Below, piece after piece: positions 29,017-37,442 of a stretch of DNA of 64,000 bases. The stretch is from Chitinophagaceae bacterium (GTDB lineage Bacteria; Bacteroidota; Bacteroidia; Chitinophagales; Chitinophagaceae). Within the stretch, counting starts at the first letter, position 1; each line of letters opens with the position of its first letter. The translations under genes were made by a program, and so were the position numbers. The stretch spans positions 33,644 to 97,643 of the forward strand of contig JAEUVD010000050.1 of assembly GCA_016787065.1 (NCBI GenBank), given 5' to 3'. The notes under the pieces are model-generated. The model made no database searches and was not told the origin of the DNA. It saw nothing but the letters and a program-made list of their open reading frames with translations.

Positions 29017-29024
29017 TATTTTTG
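29017..29024 (+). promoter_or_regulatory. -7 promoter box of dprA
   Basis: TATTTTTG (exact), 14 nt before ATG 29039; supports that start over the upstream ATG at 29003. Confidence 0.6.
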
Positions 29025-29038
29025 AACCAACTAAAATT

Positions 29039-30136
29039 ATGAAAACGCAGGAGTTAATTTACCGCCTGGCTTTACATGCTATTAAAGGTATAGGCCCGAT
29101 ACGGGCAAAGAGAATCATCGATCAGCTTGGAGATACATCCCTTGTATTTAGTTCTTCGAAGAAATTTTTGAAGCATGAAATGGGGCTTTCTGATCAACTA
29201 ATTGCGGAAATACTTGGGTATCATCAATTCAATGCCTGTGAACAAGAGCTTCGAATACTTCAAAATCAACACATTAAGGTGCTGTGTCATGATGCGCCTA
29301 ACTACCCGTTCTTGCTCAAGCAATGTGCCGATGCACCGGCCCTGTTGTATTTGAACGGAAAAGAAGAAGCCTTGCAGCAACCATGTATAGCAGTAATTGG
29401 TACACGTCATCATTCCGATTATGGTAGACGACTTTGTGAAGAATTTATTTCCGAATTATCAGCACATAAGGTAACCATAGTGAGTGGTTTGGCTTTTGGA
29501 ATCGATGGAATTGCACATCGTGCCGCATTAAAACAGCAACTACCTACCTACGGGGTTTTAGCCCATGGATTGAAAGAACTTTATCCGCCTTCGCATTCCG
29601 GCTTAAGTAAAGAAATGCAGGCACAGGGCGGATTACTTACCGAGTATAGTTTCTTCACCAAAGCTAGTCGCGAGTATTTTCCGGCTAGAAACAGAATTGT
29701 AGCCGGCATGTGTTCCGCAACAGTTATTATTGAAACCGATATTCGCGGGGGCTCTATGATAACCGCTGACTTAGCTTATTCTTATAACCGCGAGGTTTTT
29801 TGCTTTCCCGGACGAGCCGATGATAGAAAAAGTGCCGGCTGTAATTATTTAATTAAAAATTTGAAGGCGCAACTCATTACCTCAGCCAATGATGTGATAG
29901 AAGCCTTAGGGTGGAAGGAGAAACCAAGAAAAAATATACAGCGCTCGCTCTTTGTAGATTTTAATGTTGACGAACGCAGTGTGGTGGATCAATTGCAGCA
30001 ATCAACTCCACTTCATTACGATGAGCTCTGTTTACGATCAGGACTGCATACCAGTCATTTAAGCAACGTGTTACTCCATCTCGAATTACAAGGAATCGTA
30101 GAAATTAAACCCGGGAAAATGGTCGGATTAGTTTAG
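29039..30136 (+). CDS. dprA: DNA-processing protein DprA
   Basis: 365 residues. An N-terminal helix-hairpin-helix region (IKGIGPIRAKRIIDQLG, about 10-30) is followed by the Rossmann-like DprA core (AVIGTRHHSDYGRRL, IVSGLAFGIDGIAHRAAL, and later FPARNRIVAGMC and IRGGSMITADLA) and a C-terminal winged-helix (about 305-365: RSVVDQLQQSTPLHYDELCLRSGL). DprA binds incoming single-stranded DNA and loads RecA during natural transformation. No other competence gene is nearby. The start is chosen by the -7 box and by homology to the usual N-terminus. Confidence 0.95.
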   Translation: MKTQELIYRLALHAIKGIGPIRAKRIIDQLGDTSLVFSSSKKFLKHEMGLSDQLIAEILGYHQFNACEQELRILQNQHIKVLCHDAPNYPFLLKQCADAPALLYLNGKEEALQQPCIAVIGTRHHSDYGRRLCEEFISELSAHKVTIVSGLAFGIDGIAHRAALKQQLPTYGVLAHGLKELYPPSHSGLSKEMQAQGGLLTEYSFFTKASREYFPARNRIVAGMCSATVIIETDIRGGSMITADLAYSYNREVFCFPGRADDRKSAGCNYLIKNLKAQLITSANDVIEALGWKEKPRKNIQRSLFVDFNVDERSVVDQLQQSTPLHYDELCLRSGLHTSHLSNVLLHLELQGIVEIKPGKMVGLV

Positions 30137-30169
30137 TGTTTTTGTCTTGACAGTACAGCAAAACAGCTG

Positions 30170-30706
30170 TTAGAACGTATTCTTCCACATCATACTTTCA
30201 ACCGGACGATTCGGTTGACCGCTATACTTCGCCCCGGATTTATTATTATATTTTACAATAATCTCACCATCACAAGGAAAATAAATGAGTTGTCCGATGG
30301 GCATACCCGCGTACACACGTACCGGAAGTTTTACCGAAATTTCTAACGTCCAGTTACCACAAAATCCAACATCGCCTTTTCCAGCAGTGGCGTGTATATC
30401 AATTCCTAAACGGCCTGTACTCGATTTGCCTTCTAGAAACGGTACATGCTCATGGGTTTCCGTGTATTCTTCGGTAACCCCTAAATAAAAATCACCGGGT
30501 TGAAGCACAAAACCCTCTTCAGGGATTTCAAAATGCCTGATTTGGTTGTGTTTCTTCGCATCGATTTCATGATCAACATAAACAGCCAAGTGCTTACCTA
30601 AATGAACATCGTATGAATTCGATCCTAAACAATCTCGGTTGTAAGGTTCAATCTTAATCGTTCCTTTATCTATTTCTTCGAGAATGCGTTTGTCGGAGAG
30701 AATCAT
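30170..30706 (-). CDS. dcd: dCTP deaminase
   Basis: 178 residues beginning MILSDKRILEEID, the standard Dcd start. Motifs: LGSNSYDVHLG, the region FLEGKSSTGRLGI with the catalytic Glu equivalent nearby, and IGQLIYFPCDG. It deaminates dCTP to dUTP for dTTP synthesis. The in-frame ATG at 30727 is excluded because an exact -7 box (30725-30732) overlaps it. Divergent from ribBA. Confidence 0.94.
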   Translation of the reverse strand: MILSDKRILEEIDKGTIKIEPYNRDCLGSNSYDVHLGKHLAVYVDHEIDAKKHNQIRHFEIPEEGFVLQPGDFYLGVTEEYTETHEHVPFLEGKSSTGRLGIDIHATAGKGDVGFCGNWTLEISVKLPVRVYAGMPIGQLIYFPCDGEIIVKYNNKSGAKYSGQPNRPVESMMWKNTF

Positions 30707-30724
30707 CTGTTTAAAAAATTTCGC

Positions 30725-30732
30725 CAAAAGTA
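30725..30732 (-). promoter_or_regulatory. -7 promoter box deciding the dcd start
   Basis: Minus strand reads TACTTTTG (exact), 18 nt upstream of ATG 30706. Confidence 0.65.
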
Positions 30733-30862
30733 GGAAAAAGGAACATATACGAGGACATGGATTTCCTTTACATAAAACTCCCTTACCGTAGGAATTCGAT
30801 CACAGTAACTAAAAATTCAGATTTTGGTTCAACTATTATGAATTTCCGCAGGCCTTTATAAA

Positions 30863-30870
30863 TACTTTTG
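30863..30870 (+). promoter_or_regulatory. -7 box abutting the ribBA start
   Basis: TACTTTTG (exact), just 4 nt before ATG 30875. The first transcribed base should therefore be at or next to the start codon. No FMN riboswitch fits in the 5' region. Confidence 0.6.
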
Positions 30871-30874
30871 CACT

Positions 30875-32074
30875 ATGTTAGATTCTATTGAAAGTGCCAT
30901 TGAAGAAATCCGTCAGGGGAAATTAGTAATAGTGGTGGATGATGAAGATCGGGAAAATGAAGGCGACTTCTTAACCGCTGCGCGAAACGTTACACCTGAA
31001 ATTATAAATTTTATGAGCAAGGTTGGAAGAGGGCTTATTTGCGCGCCTTTAGAGGCTGATCGTTGCGAGGAATTAGGGTTAGAATTGATGGTAAAAGATA
31101 ATACCGAATTACATCAAACGCCTTTTACTGTTTCGGTAGATTTAATCGGACATGGTTGTACATCAGGTATATCAGCGCATGATAGAGCTAAAACTATTCA
31201 AGCACTTATCGACCCCCATACCAAACCATCGGATTTAGCGAAACCTGGGCATATTTTTCCGTTGAAAGCAAATCGTGAAGGGGTATTACGTAGAGCCGGG
31301 CATACGGAGGCGGCCATAGATTTGGCTCGTTTAGCGGGTTTTGAACCTGCCGGTGTTATCGTTGAAATTGCAGATGAAGATGGTAGTATGGCACGTTTAC
31401 CTCGGCTCTTAGAAATTGCGAAAGAATATAATTTGAAAATAATTTCTATTGCCGACTTAATAGAATATCGTTTGCGAACTGAACAGTATGTAAAAGAAGA
31501 AATACGCGTTCAAATGCCTACACGCTATGGTGAATTTGAATTAATTACCTTCAAGAATTGTAAAACAGGCGAATTACATCATGCGTTGAAAAAAGGTGAT
31601 TGGGACATCGATGAGCCTGTTTTGGTGCGTGTGCACAGCTCGTGTTTTACGGGAGATATTTTACATTCTTTACGATGCGATTGCGGCGAACAACTCCATT
31701 TCGCTATGCAAATGGTTGAAGATGCCGGAAAAGGATTAGTGCTTTATATGAATCAAGAAGGGCGAGGAATAGGTTTGATAAATAAGCTGAAAGCGTATAA
31801 ACTTCAAGAGCAAGGTTATGATACCGTGGAAGCTAATTTGCAATTAGGATTTGGTATGGATGATCGCGACTATGGTATTGGAGCGCAGATTTTACGTCAT
31901 TTGAATGTGAGTAAAATTAAACTCATTACCAATAATCCTCGTAAACGTGCAGGCCTTTTAGGATATGGATTAGAAATTGTTGAAAATGTTGCCATTGAAA
32001 TGCATGCAAACCCGTACAACGAAAACTACCTTAAAACAAAGCGCGATAAGTTAGGTCATGAAATTTTACGCTAG
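30875..32074 (+). CDS. ribBA: Bifunctional DHBP synthase / GTP cyclohydrolase II
   Basis: 399 residues. RibB part (1-200): IVVDDEDRENEGDF, with the acidic loop, HGCTSGISAHDR and RAGHTEAAIDLARLAG. RibA part (205-399): VRVHSSCFTGDILHSLRCDCGEQL with zinc-ligand cysteines, YMNQEGRGIGL and ILRHLNVSKIKLITNNPRK. It makes both precursors of riboflavin: 3,4-dihydroxybutanone phosphate from ribulose 5-phosphate, and the pyrimidine from GTP. Both active sites look intact. Stand-alone gene; the other rib genes are outside the window. Confidence 0.96.
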   Translation: MLDSIESAIEEIRQGKLVIVVDDEDRENEGDFLTAARNVTPEIINFMSKVGRGLICAPLEADRCEELGLELMVKDNTELHQTPFTVSVDLIGHGCTSGISAHDRAKTIQALIDPHTKPSDLAKPGHIFPLKANREGVLRRAGHTEAAIDLARLAGFEPAGVIVEIADEDGSMARLPRLLEIAKEYNLKIISIADLIEYRLRTEQYVKEEIRVQMPTRYGEFELITFKNCKTGELHHALKKGDWDIDEPVLVRVHSSCFTGDILHSLRCDCGEQLHFAMQMVEDAGKGLVLYMNQEGRGIGLINKLKAYKLQEQGYDTVEANLQLGFGMDDRDYGIGAQILRHLNVSKIKLITNNPRKRAGLLGYGLEIVENVAIEMHANPYNENYLKTKRDKLGHEILR

Positions 32075-32211
32075 TTGAAGTTGCCCCTGATTTTTTGACT
32101 AGAGGTCTGGTAACTTTTAATTGTTCTAAACTATTAACGTCCGAAATAAATTCGATCTACCTCTTAAAACAACTATGGATATTGATTATTGAAAGCCCCC
32201 TGCATTCTTTC

Positions 32212-32377
32212 GGAACGCGGATTTTTTTAGGATTGTTATGATTAAATTGGCTGAAGGATTTTATTATGATTTTCGCTTTTGGGGTTAAGATCAATATTCA
32301 TACAGATTTCGGAAGGAAATAGTTTCTTCGATTATTATCCTAAGTGATCTTAATAATCGTAAAAAAATCCGTGTTCC
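32212..32377. repeat. Palindromic element with 18-bp terminal inverted repeats
   Basis: The left end GGAACGCGGATTTTTTTA (32212-32229) and right end TAAAAAAATCCGTGTTCC (32360-32377) are inverted repeats with one mismatch. Inner arms also pair (GATTGTTATGAT versus ATCTTAATAATC). The left end matches the units at 57680 and 57855, so this is a dispersed member of the same repeat family. It fills most of the 328-bp gap between ribBA and tex; no reading frame is seen in it. The rest of the gap shows nothing. Confidence 0.7.
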
Positions 32378-32402
32378 ATAATTATGTCCGACAATAGTAG
32401 TT

Positions 32403-34532
32403 CTAAACCTCTTTCATACTAAGTTGAATTCGCTTTCTTGGAATATCAACATCCGTTACTTTCACTGTTACGTGTTGATTTAATTTCACCACATCATTCG
32501 GGTCTTTTACAAATTTATTCGCCAGGTGTGAAACATGAACCAAGCCATCTTGTTTTACTCCAATGTCAACAAAGGCACCGAAATTGGTTATATTAGTAAT
32601 AATGCCAGGTAATACCATACCCACATATAAATCCTCGATACTGCTTAAGCCGTCGGCATATTGAAATTGTTGTAACACACTGCGTGGGTCACGACCCGGT
32701 TTTTCTAATTCTTGCAGAATGTCTTGCAAGGTAAACATGCCCACTTCTTCAGATACATACTTGCGTAGGTCAATTTTTTTGCGAATACTTTCTTGCTGCA
32801 TTAAATCATCGATCGTGCAGTTTAAATCCTTGGCCATTTTCTCTACTAAAGCATAGCGTTCAGGGTGAACGGCAGAATTATCTAAACTATGATTGCCTTT
32901 TGCAATACGTAAAAAACCCGCTGCCTGTTGAAAGGTTTTTGAACCCATCAATGGAACTTTCATCAGCTCTTGACGATTTCTAAATGGACCGTTTTCAGAA
33001 CGATACTGAACAATGTTACGCGCTAAGGTTGAGCTAAGTCCTGATATATACGTTAAGATATGTTTTGAGGCTGTATTCACCTCAACACCTACGGCATTTA
33101 CGCAGCTTACAACCACTTGGTCTAAGCTTTCCTTTAAGCGGTGCTGATTAACGTCGTGTTGATATTGACCTACACCAATCGATTTCGGATCTATTTTAAC
33201 TAATTCACTTAACGGATCCATTAATCTTCGGCCTATTGAAATAGCTCCTCTAACGGTAACATCTTGATTCGGAAATTCTTCTCGGGCAACTTCCGATGCC
33301 GAATAAATTGAAGCTCCGGCTTCACTAATGAGAAAAATATCAAGCGGTTTGTCAAATGAGATTTTACGAAGAACTTGTTCCGTTTCTTTTCCGGCTGTTC
33401 CGTTGCCTATACAAATAGCCTCAATTTGATACGTGGCAACTAAGTGCTTTATAGTTTCAATGGCTTCGTGTTCTTGATGTTGTGGAGGGTGAGGGTAAAT
33501 CGTAGTATTATGCACCAAGGTACCTTGCTTATCGAGCACCACTACTTTACAGCCGGTCCGAAACCCTGGATCGATGGAAAGCAAATTACGCTGACCTAAG
33601 GGTGGTGATAAAAGCAGTTGTCGGGTATTGGTTGCAAAAACTTGTATAGCCTCTTCATCGGCTTTGTTCTTCGTGCTGAGTCGGAATTCAACTTCAATGG
33701 AAGGTTTGAGTAAGCGCTTATAACAATCGGTAATAGCTTCTTGAACGATAATAGCACTCTCACTATCATTCTGTAATAAAATATCATCCATAGCTTCTAA
33801 AGCATCCGCTTCTTCTACAGAAATATCTAAGGAAAGAAACCCTTCTTTTTCTCCCCGTCGCATGGCCAACATACGATGTGAAGGACATTTGGAAAGCACT
33901 TCTTTACAATCATAATAATCTTTGTACTTAATGCCTTCAACTTCCTTTCCCTTCATTACTTTGCAGGTAATAATAGCTTCTTTAGAAAAAATAGTTCGAA
34001 CAGTATCACGAACAACAGCATGTTCATTCACCCATTCGGCTATAATATCTTTAGCACCTTTGAGTGCTTCTTGAATATCGGGTACTTGTTCATTAAGAAA
34101 ATTCGCTGCCTCCACTGTTGGCATACATGCTTCATGTTGTTCATATAATAATTGCGCGAGTGGTTCTAGGCCTTTTTCAATAGCTATCGTGGCGCGTGTT
34201 TTACGTTTTGGTTTGTACGGCAAGTAAATATCTTCCAATATATGTTGCTCCATTGTATCGTCAATCTGTTTTCTTAATTCCGGGGTGAGTTTACCAAGAT
34301 CCTCAATTGTTTTAAGAACCGTTTCTTTTCGTTTCTCAAGATCATTAAAATATTGAAGTTTATCCTTGAGTTGTTCTAACACAACTTCATCTAAATTGCC
34401 CGTCACTTCCTTCCGATAGCGTGCAATAAACGGAATCGTAGCTCCCTGTTCGAAAAGCTGTTCTACCTGTTCAACTTGCTTCGGTTTAGTAGAAGTTTGA
34501 AGTGCTATTGCTGCGATATATTTTGATAACAT
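32403..34532 (-). CDS. tex: Tex-family transcription accessory / RNA-binding protein
   Basis: 709 residues. It contains the Tex N-terminal helical domain (with FIARYRKEVTGNLDE and EDIYLPYKPKRKTRATIA), a YqgF/RNase-H-like core (LLSIDPGFRTGCKVVVLD, AICIGNGTAGKETEQ, VGQYQHDVNQ), tandem helix-hairpin-helix motifs (VGVEVNTASKHILTYISGL) and a C-terminal S1 domain (about 635-705: VGMVLPGIITNITNFGAFVDIG). It binds nucleic acid and affects transcription and stress tolerance. The slightly short length (709 versus about 750-780 in proteobacteria) is normal for the phylum. Own -7 box 20 nt upstream. Confidence 0.95.
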   Translation of the reverse strand: MLSKYIAAIALQTSTKPKQVEQVEQLFEQGATIPFIARYRKEVTGNLDEVVLEQLKDKLQYFNDLEKRKETVLKTIEDLGKLTPELRKQIDDTMEQHILEDIYLPYKPKRKTRATIAIEKGLEPLAQLLYEQHEACMPTVEAANFLNEQVPDIQEALKGAKDIIAEWVNEHAVVRDTVRTIFSKEAIITCKVMKGKEVEGIKYKDYYDCKEVLSKCPSHRMLAMRRGEKEGFLSLDISVEEADALEAMDDILLQNDSESAIIVQEAITDCYKRLLKPSIEVEFRLSTKNKADEEAIQVFATNTRQLLLSPPLGQRNLLSIDPGFRTGCKVVVLDKQGTLVHNTTIYPHPPQHQEHEAIETIKHLVATYQIEAICIGNGTAGKETEQVLRKISFDKPLDIFLISEAGASIYSASEVAREEFPNQDVTVRGAISIGRRLMDPLSELVKIDPKSIGVGQYQHDVNQHRLKESLDQVVVSCVNAVGVEVNTASKHILTYISGLSSTLARNIVQYRSENGPFRNRQELMKVPLMGSKTFQQAAGFLRIAKGNHSLDNSAVHPERYALVEKMAKDLNCTIDDLMQQESIRKKIDLRKYVSEEVGMFTLQDILQELEKPGRDPRSVLQQFQYADGLSSIEDLYVGMVLPGIITNITNFGAFVDIGVKQDGLVHVSHLANKFVKDPNDVVKLNQHVTVKVTDVDIPRKRIQLSMKEV

Positions 34533-34552
34533 GGCAAAAATTTAGAGGACGG

Positions 34553-34560
34553 CAAATGTA
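34553..34560 (-). promoter_or_regulatory. -7 promoter box of tex
   Basis: Minus strand reads TACATTTG (exact), 20 nt before ATG 34532. Confidence 0.6.
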
Positions 34561-34706
34561 GGGCAGGATATCGTTTTAATGGAATCATAAATTCAACATT
34601 TATTTCAATGTAATGACACATTCATAGGTTTGTAATTTTTTAGTGGAACGCTTTGTTATTCCCAACTTTAAGCTTCCCTTTGTGGTCTCAATCAATAAAA
34701 ATCTTA

Positions 34707-36761
34707 ATGAAACTTATCAACAACATTTTTGTTCTTTTACTCCTTGTTTTTGTATCACATCAAACTAAAGCGCAATGGATCCAAACGCAAGGTCCGTTTA
34801 CACATTGGACCGGTGAAATTTATATGTCAGGAACCACAATCTATGCCGGAACATCCAATGGATTTTATCTTTCTTCAAATAATGGTACAAGCTGGACTCA
34901 AATGAATACCGGATTGGGAAACAAATGGGTGCATGCTATTTTGAAAGTTGGCAATAATTTATTTTGTGGTACCGATGATGGAATTTATCTATCTACGAAT
35001 GGCGGTGTTTTGTGGACAAATGTTCAACCAGGTGTTATGGTTACTGACTTGGAAGTAATGGGAACAAATTTATTTGCAAGTACACAAAGTGGCGTTTACC
35101 TTTCTACTAACAATGGTACAACCTGGAATTTGTCGAATACCGGTTTAGGGAATACCTACATATACTCTATGTTTGCCGATGGTACAACCATATGGGCTGG
35201 AACCGGTTTGTTTCCTTATAAGAGTACGAACAACGGAGCTACTTGGACATTACAAGACAACGGCCTTGTACCTTGTGGTTTTGGTTCGTTTGAAGTACAC
35301 GACTTTGAAAAAATTGGAACCACTTTGTTATTAGCTTCCAATGCAGGCGTTTTTAGTACACAGAATAACGGAACAAGTTGGAATGCCTCTAGTATTGGTT
35401 TGCCAAATACCTTCGCTTGTCCTGTAATTAATGAACTTTGTAGAAGTGGCTCGAAATTATTTGCCGGCACGTTTGGGCATGGTATTTATGTTTCTACTAC
35501 CAATGGAGCTAACTGGGGTGCCGCTAATGGAAATTATTTAGATGCAGCCGATGGACTAATAACCGCATTAGCTGCAGATAGTTTGCAGGTACTTGCGGGC
35601 TCTGATTATTACGGAGGTATTCGAAAAACATTAAATGGTGGTACTACCTGGACTAGTCAGAATATTGGATTAACAAATGGAAGTAACATAATGGCGATTG
35701 GCGACGCAGGATCAAACTTGCTAGCTTGTTCTTATGGTGATGGACCTTTTTTAAGTAGTGATGGAGGAAGTTCATGGGAAATAGATACAACAGGTTTGAA
35801 TTTTATTAATTTGAATGCTTATGTTTTCGATGGTACAAACGTTTTTGCAGGAAGTTCCGGTGGAGGCATTTATAAATCTACGAACAATGGCGCCACATGG
35901 AGCCCTGCTAACAATGGTGTTTTCGCAACGGATATTCGTTCACTTTATGTTACAGGGTCTCAACTTTTTGCAGGCTCAGCCTATGGTGATTGTTATAAAA
36001 GTACCAATGGCGGAAGCACCTGGACCGCTAGTGCCATCGGATCAAGTTTGCAAGTTCAGTGTTTTGTTCAAACCGGATCTACTTTAATTGCCGGAACAAG
36101 CAATGGAACGTATATTTCAACGAATGGAGGTACTAGTTTTACTTCGTCATCTTCAGGCATGGGTTCTGTAATGGTAATGGGTTTAGCAACGTCGGGTACT
36201 ACAGTTTTAGCTGCTACCATGAATGGTATTTTTAGTTCTACTAATGGTGGTGTAAGTTGGAGTAGCGCAATGAACGGATTGCCAATGGGCTTACAAACTT
36301 TTTCCATTGTATCTAATGGGTCCACGTTTTATGTTGCAACCAACGATGGTGTTTATACATCAACCAATAATGGCGGTTTATGGACAGCAATGAATACCGG
36401 TTTGGGAATGAACAAGTATGTGAATACGTTGGCCATTTCAGGAGCTTATTTATATGCCGGTATTGGCGATATGGGTGTTTGGAAATATCAAATTGGTACT
36501 ACCAGTGAAGTTGCAACAGTGAATGGATTGCCCCTAACGTTTTATCCTAATCCTTGTCATAACAAATTATATATTGATTTAGACGCAAATAGTTCTGGTC
36601 TTCAACTTGATATTTTGGATGCCCTAGGCAGAAAATTATATTCAGAGAAAGTTACAGGCCAACATAGTTTACTGCAAACCGCTACCTGGCCAAACGGTAC
36701 CTATTATATTCAAGTAGAAGGCTCCACTCGTTTTGGCAGCATTATTGTAGCACATCCTTAG
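34707..36761 (+). CDS. T9SS-exported beta-propeller repeat protein
   Basis: 684 residues from ATG 34707 (MKLINNIFVLLLLVFVSHQTKAQ signal peptide). Residues about 25-600 are some 13-14 copies of a roughly 42-residue repeat with the pattern (GT)xxxxAGTxxGxYxSTNNGxxW, the BNR/sortilin-like propeller strand set. A hinge leads to a type A T9SS sorting domain (about 610-684: LTFYPNPCHNKLYI, LDALGRKLY, WPNGTYYIQV). It is expected to be exported across the outer membrane and attached to the surface or released. Ligand unknown; recombination between repeats could change repeat number. The earlier in-frame ATG (34653) would spoil the signal peptide. Confidence 0.87.
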   Translation: MKLINNIFVLLLLVFVSHQTKAQWIQTQGPFTHWTGEIYMSGTTIYAGTSNGFYLSSNNGTSWTQMNTGLGNKWVHAILKVGNNLFCGTDDGIYLSTNGGVLWTNVQPGVMVTDLEVMGTNLFASTQSGVYLSTNNGTTWNLSNTGLGNTYIYSMFADGTTIWAGTGLFPYKSTNNGATWTLQDNGLVPCGFGSFEVHDFEKIGTTLLLASNAGVFSTQNNGTSWNASSIGLPNTFACPVINELCRSGSKLFAGTFGHGIYVSTTNGANWGAANGNYLDAADGLITALAADSLQVLAGSDYYGGIRKTLNGGTTWTSQNIGLTNGSNIMAIGDAGSNLLACSYGDGPFLSSDGGSSWEIDTTGLNFINLNAYVFDGTNVFAGSSGGGIYKSTNNGATWSPANNGVFATDIRSLYVTGSQLFAGSAYGDCYKSTNGGSTWTASAIGSSLQVQCFVQTGSTLIAGTSNGTYISTNGGTSFTSSSSGMGSVMVMGLATSGTTVLAATMNGIFSSTNGGVSWSSAMNGLPMGLQTFSIVSNGSTFYVATNDGVYTSTNNGGLWTAMNTGLGMNKYVNTLAISGAYLYAGIGDMGVWKYQIGTTSEVATVNGLPLTFYPNPCHNKLYIDLDANSSGLQLDILDALGRKLYSEKVTGQHSLLQTATWPNGTYYIQVEGSTRFGSIIVAHP

Positions 36762-36791
36762 TTTTCATTTTCATATACTATAGAAAAACAA

Positions 36792-36817
36792 AAGGGTCGG
36801 TTTTTATGCCGACCCTT
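36792..36817. terminator. Bidirectional terminator between convergent genes
   Basis: AAGGGTCGG (36792-36800) pairs perfectly with CCGACCCTT (36809-36817) around an 8-nt loop TTTTTATG; A-rich sequence on the left and T-rich on the right allow it to work for both strands. Confidence 0.85.
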
Positions 36818-36822
36818 CCTGT

Positions 36823-37017
36823 TTATTTTTGAAGTTGTTTCACCGTTGAAAACAACGAAACAGCTGTAACAGTTAGTAGTAATCCTAAAAGAATTGGAAG
36901 ATAATCAAGTCGAAAAACACGTTCGGCATTGCGAAGAAACTGGGAAGCTATGATTGCTACTAGTACAATTAAAGTTGCTTTGACAAAATATTTCCATTCT
37001 GAATTAAAAAGTTTCAT
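36823..37017 (-). CDS. Small two-helix membrane protein
   Basis: 64 residues with two hydrophobic segments (about 13-27 ATLIVLVAIIASQF and 38-56 YLPILLGLLLTVTAVSLF) and charged ends. No family recognised. It is the last gene of a four-gene minus-strand unit, 12 bp after the lipoprotein gene and just before the terminator, and may be accessory to it. The short length makes the call less certain, but the spacing and start (MKLFNSEWKYF) support a real gene. Confidence 0.65.
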   Translation of the reverse strand: MKLFNSEWKYFVKATLIVLVAIIASQFLRNAERVFRLDYLPILLGLLLTVTAVSLFSTVKQLQK

Positions 37018-37029
37018 TACGAATAGGTT

Positions 37030-37431
37030 TTAAGGTTCAACAAAGAAATTTACGGTTTGTTGTTCTGTATTTCCGTATTGATCTCGTGCGGTTACAATCA
37101 CACGAAAGGGTGTTGAAACCGTAATGCCTGTTGGTATGGCATGTTCATGAAACGAATAAACGGTAAGATTATCCACATCCGGCGTTTGATTCATGAGTGT
37201 GTCATTTGTATTCTTTATCAATAGCACATTAAGTGAATGCAATGCTCTATCGTCGGTTGTTGTAAACTCCACATGAACTTCAGGATCGGTGGATAAATAA
37301 ACCGTTGAACCGGCTTCGGGTTCAACAAAAGTAATACTTGGTTTGGCGGTGTCTGCCGCGGTTTTTTTCTTGCAAGAAACTGCCAAAATTGAAAGGCAAC
37401 CTGCGATTAATAAGAATGAAAAATATTTCAT
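37030..37431 (-). CDS. Small lipoprotein, DUF4625-like
   Basis: 133 residues with a lipobox (ILAVSC, Cys20) followed by KKK. The body is a beta-sandwich (PSITFVEPEAGSTVYLSTDPEVHVEFTTTDDRALHSLNVLLI ... FRVIVTARDQYGNTEQQTVNFFVEP in outline) reminiscent of DUF4625 periplasmic lipoproteins in Bacteroidota. There is an HEHAIPTG segment that could bind metal. It lies 11 nt after the CDVCGC outer-membrane protein in the same unit. A metal-related role is inference from the neighbours. Confidence 0.77.
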   Translation of the reverse strand: MKYFSFLLIAGCLSILAVSCKKKTAADTAKPSITFVEPEAGSTVYLSTDPEVHVEFTTTDDRALHSLNVLLIKNTNDTLMNQTPDVDNLTVYSFHEHAIPTGITVSTPFRVIVTARDQYGNTEQQTVNFFVEP

Positions 37432-37442
37432 GTAGTTATTTT

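Noticed and set aside
30735..30874. FMN riboswitch upstream of ribBA
   Set aside because: The -7 box lies 4 nt from the start codon, leaving no transcribed leader, and no conserved riboswitch core was seen.
32212..32377. Insertion sequence
   Set aside because: Too short, no transposase frame and no clear target-site duplication seen; kept as a palindromic repeat.
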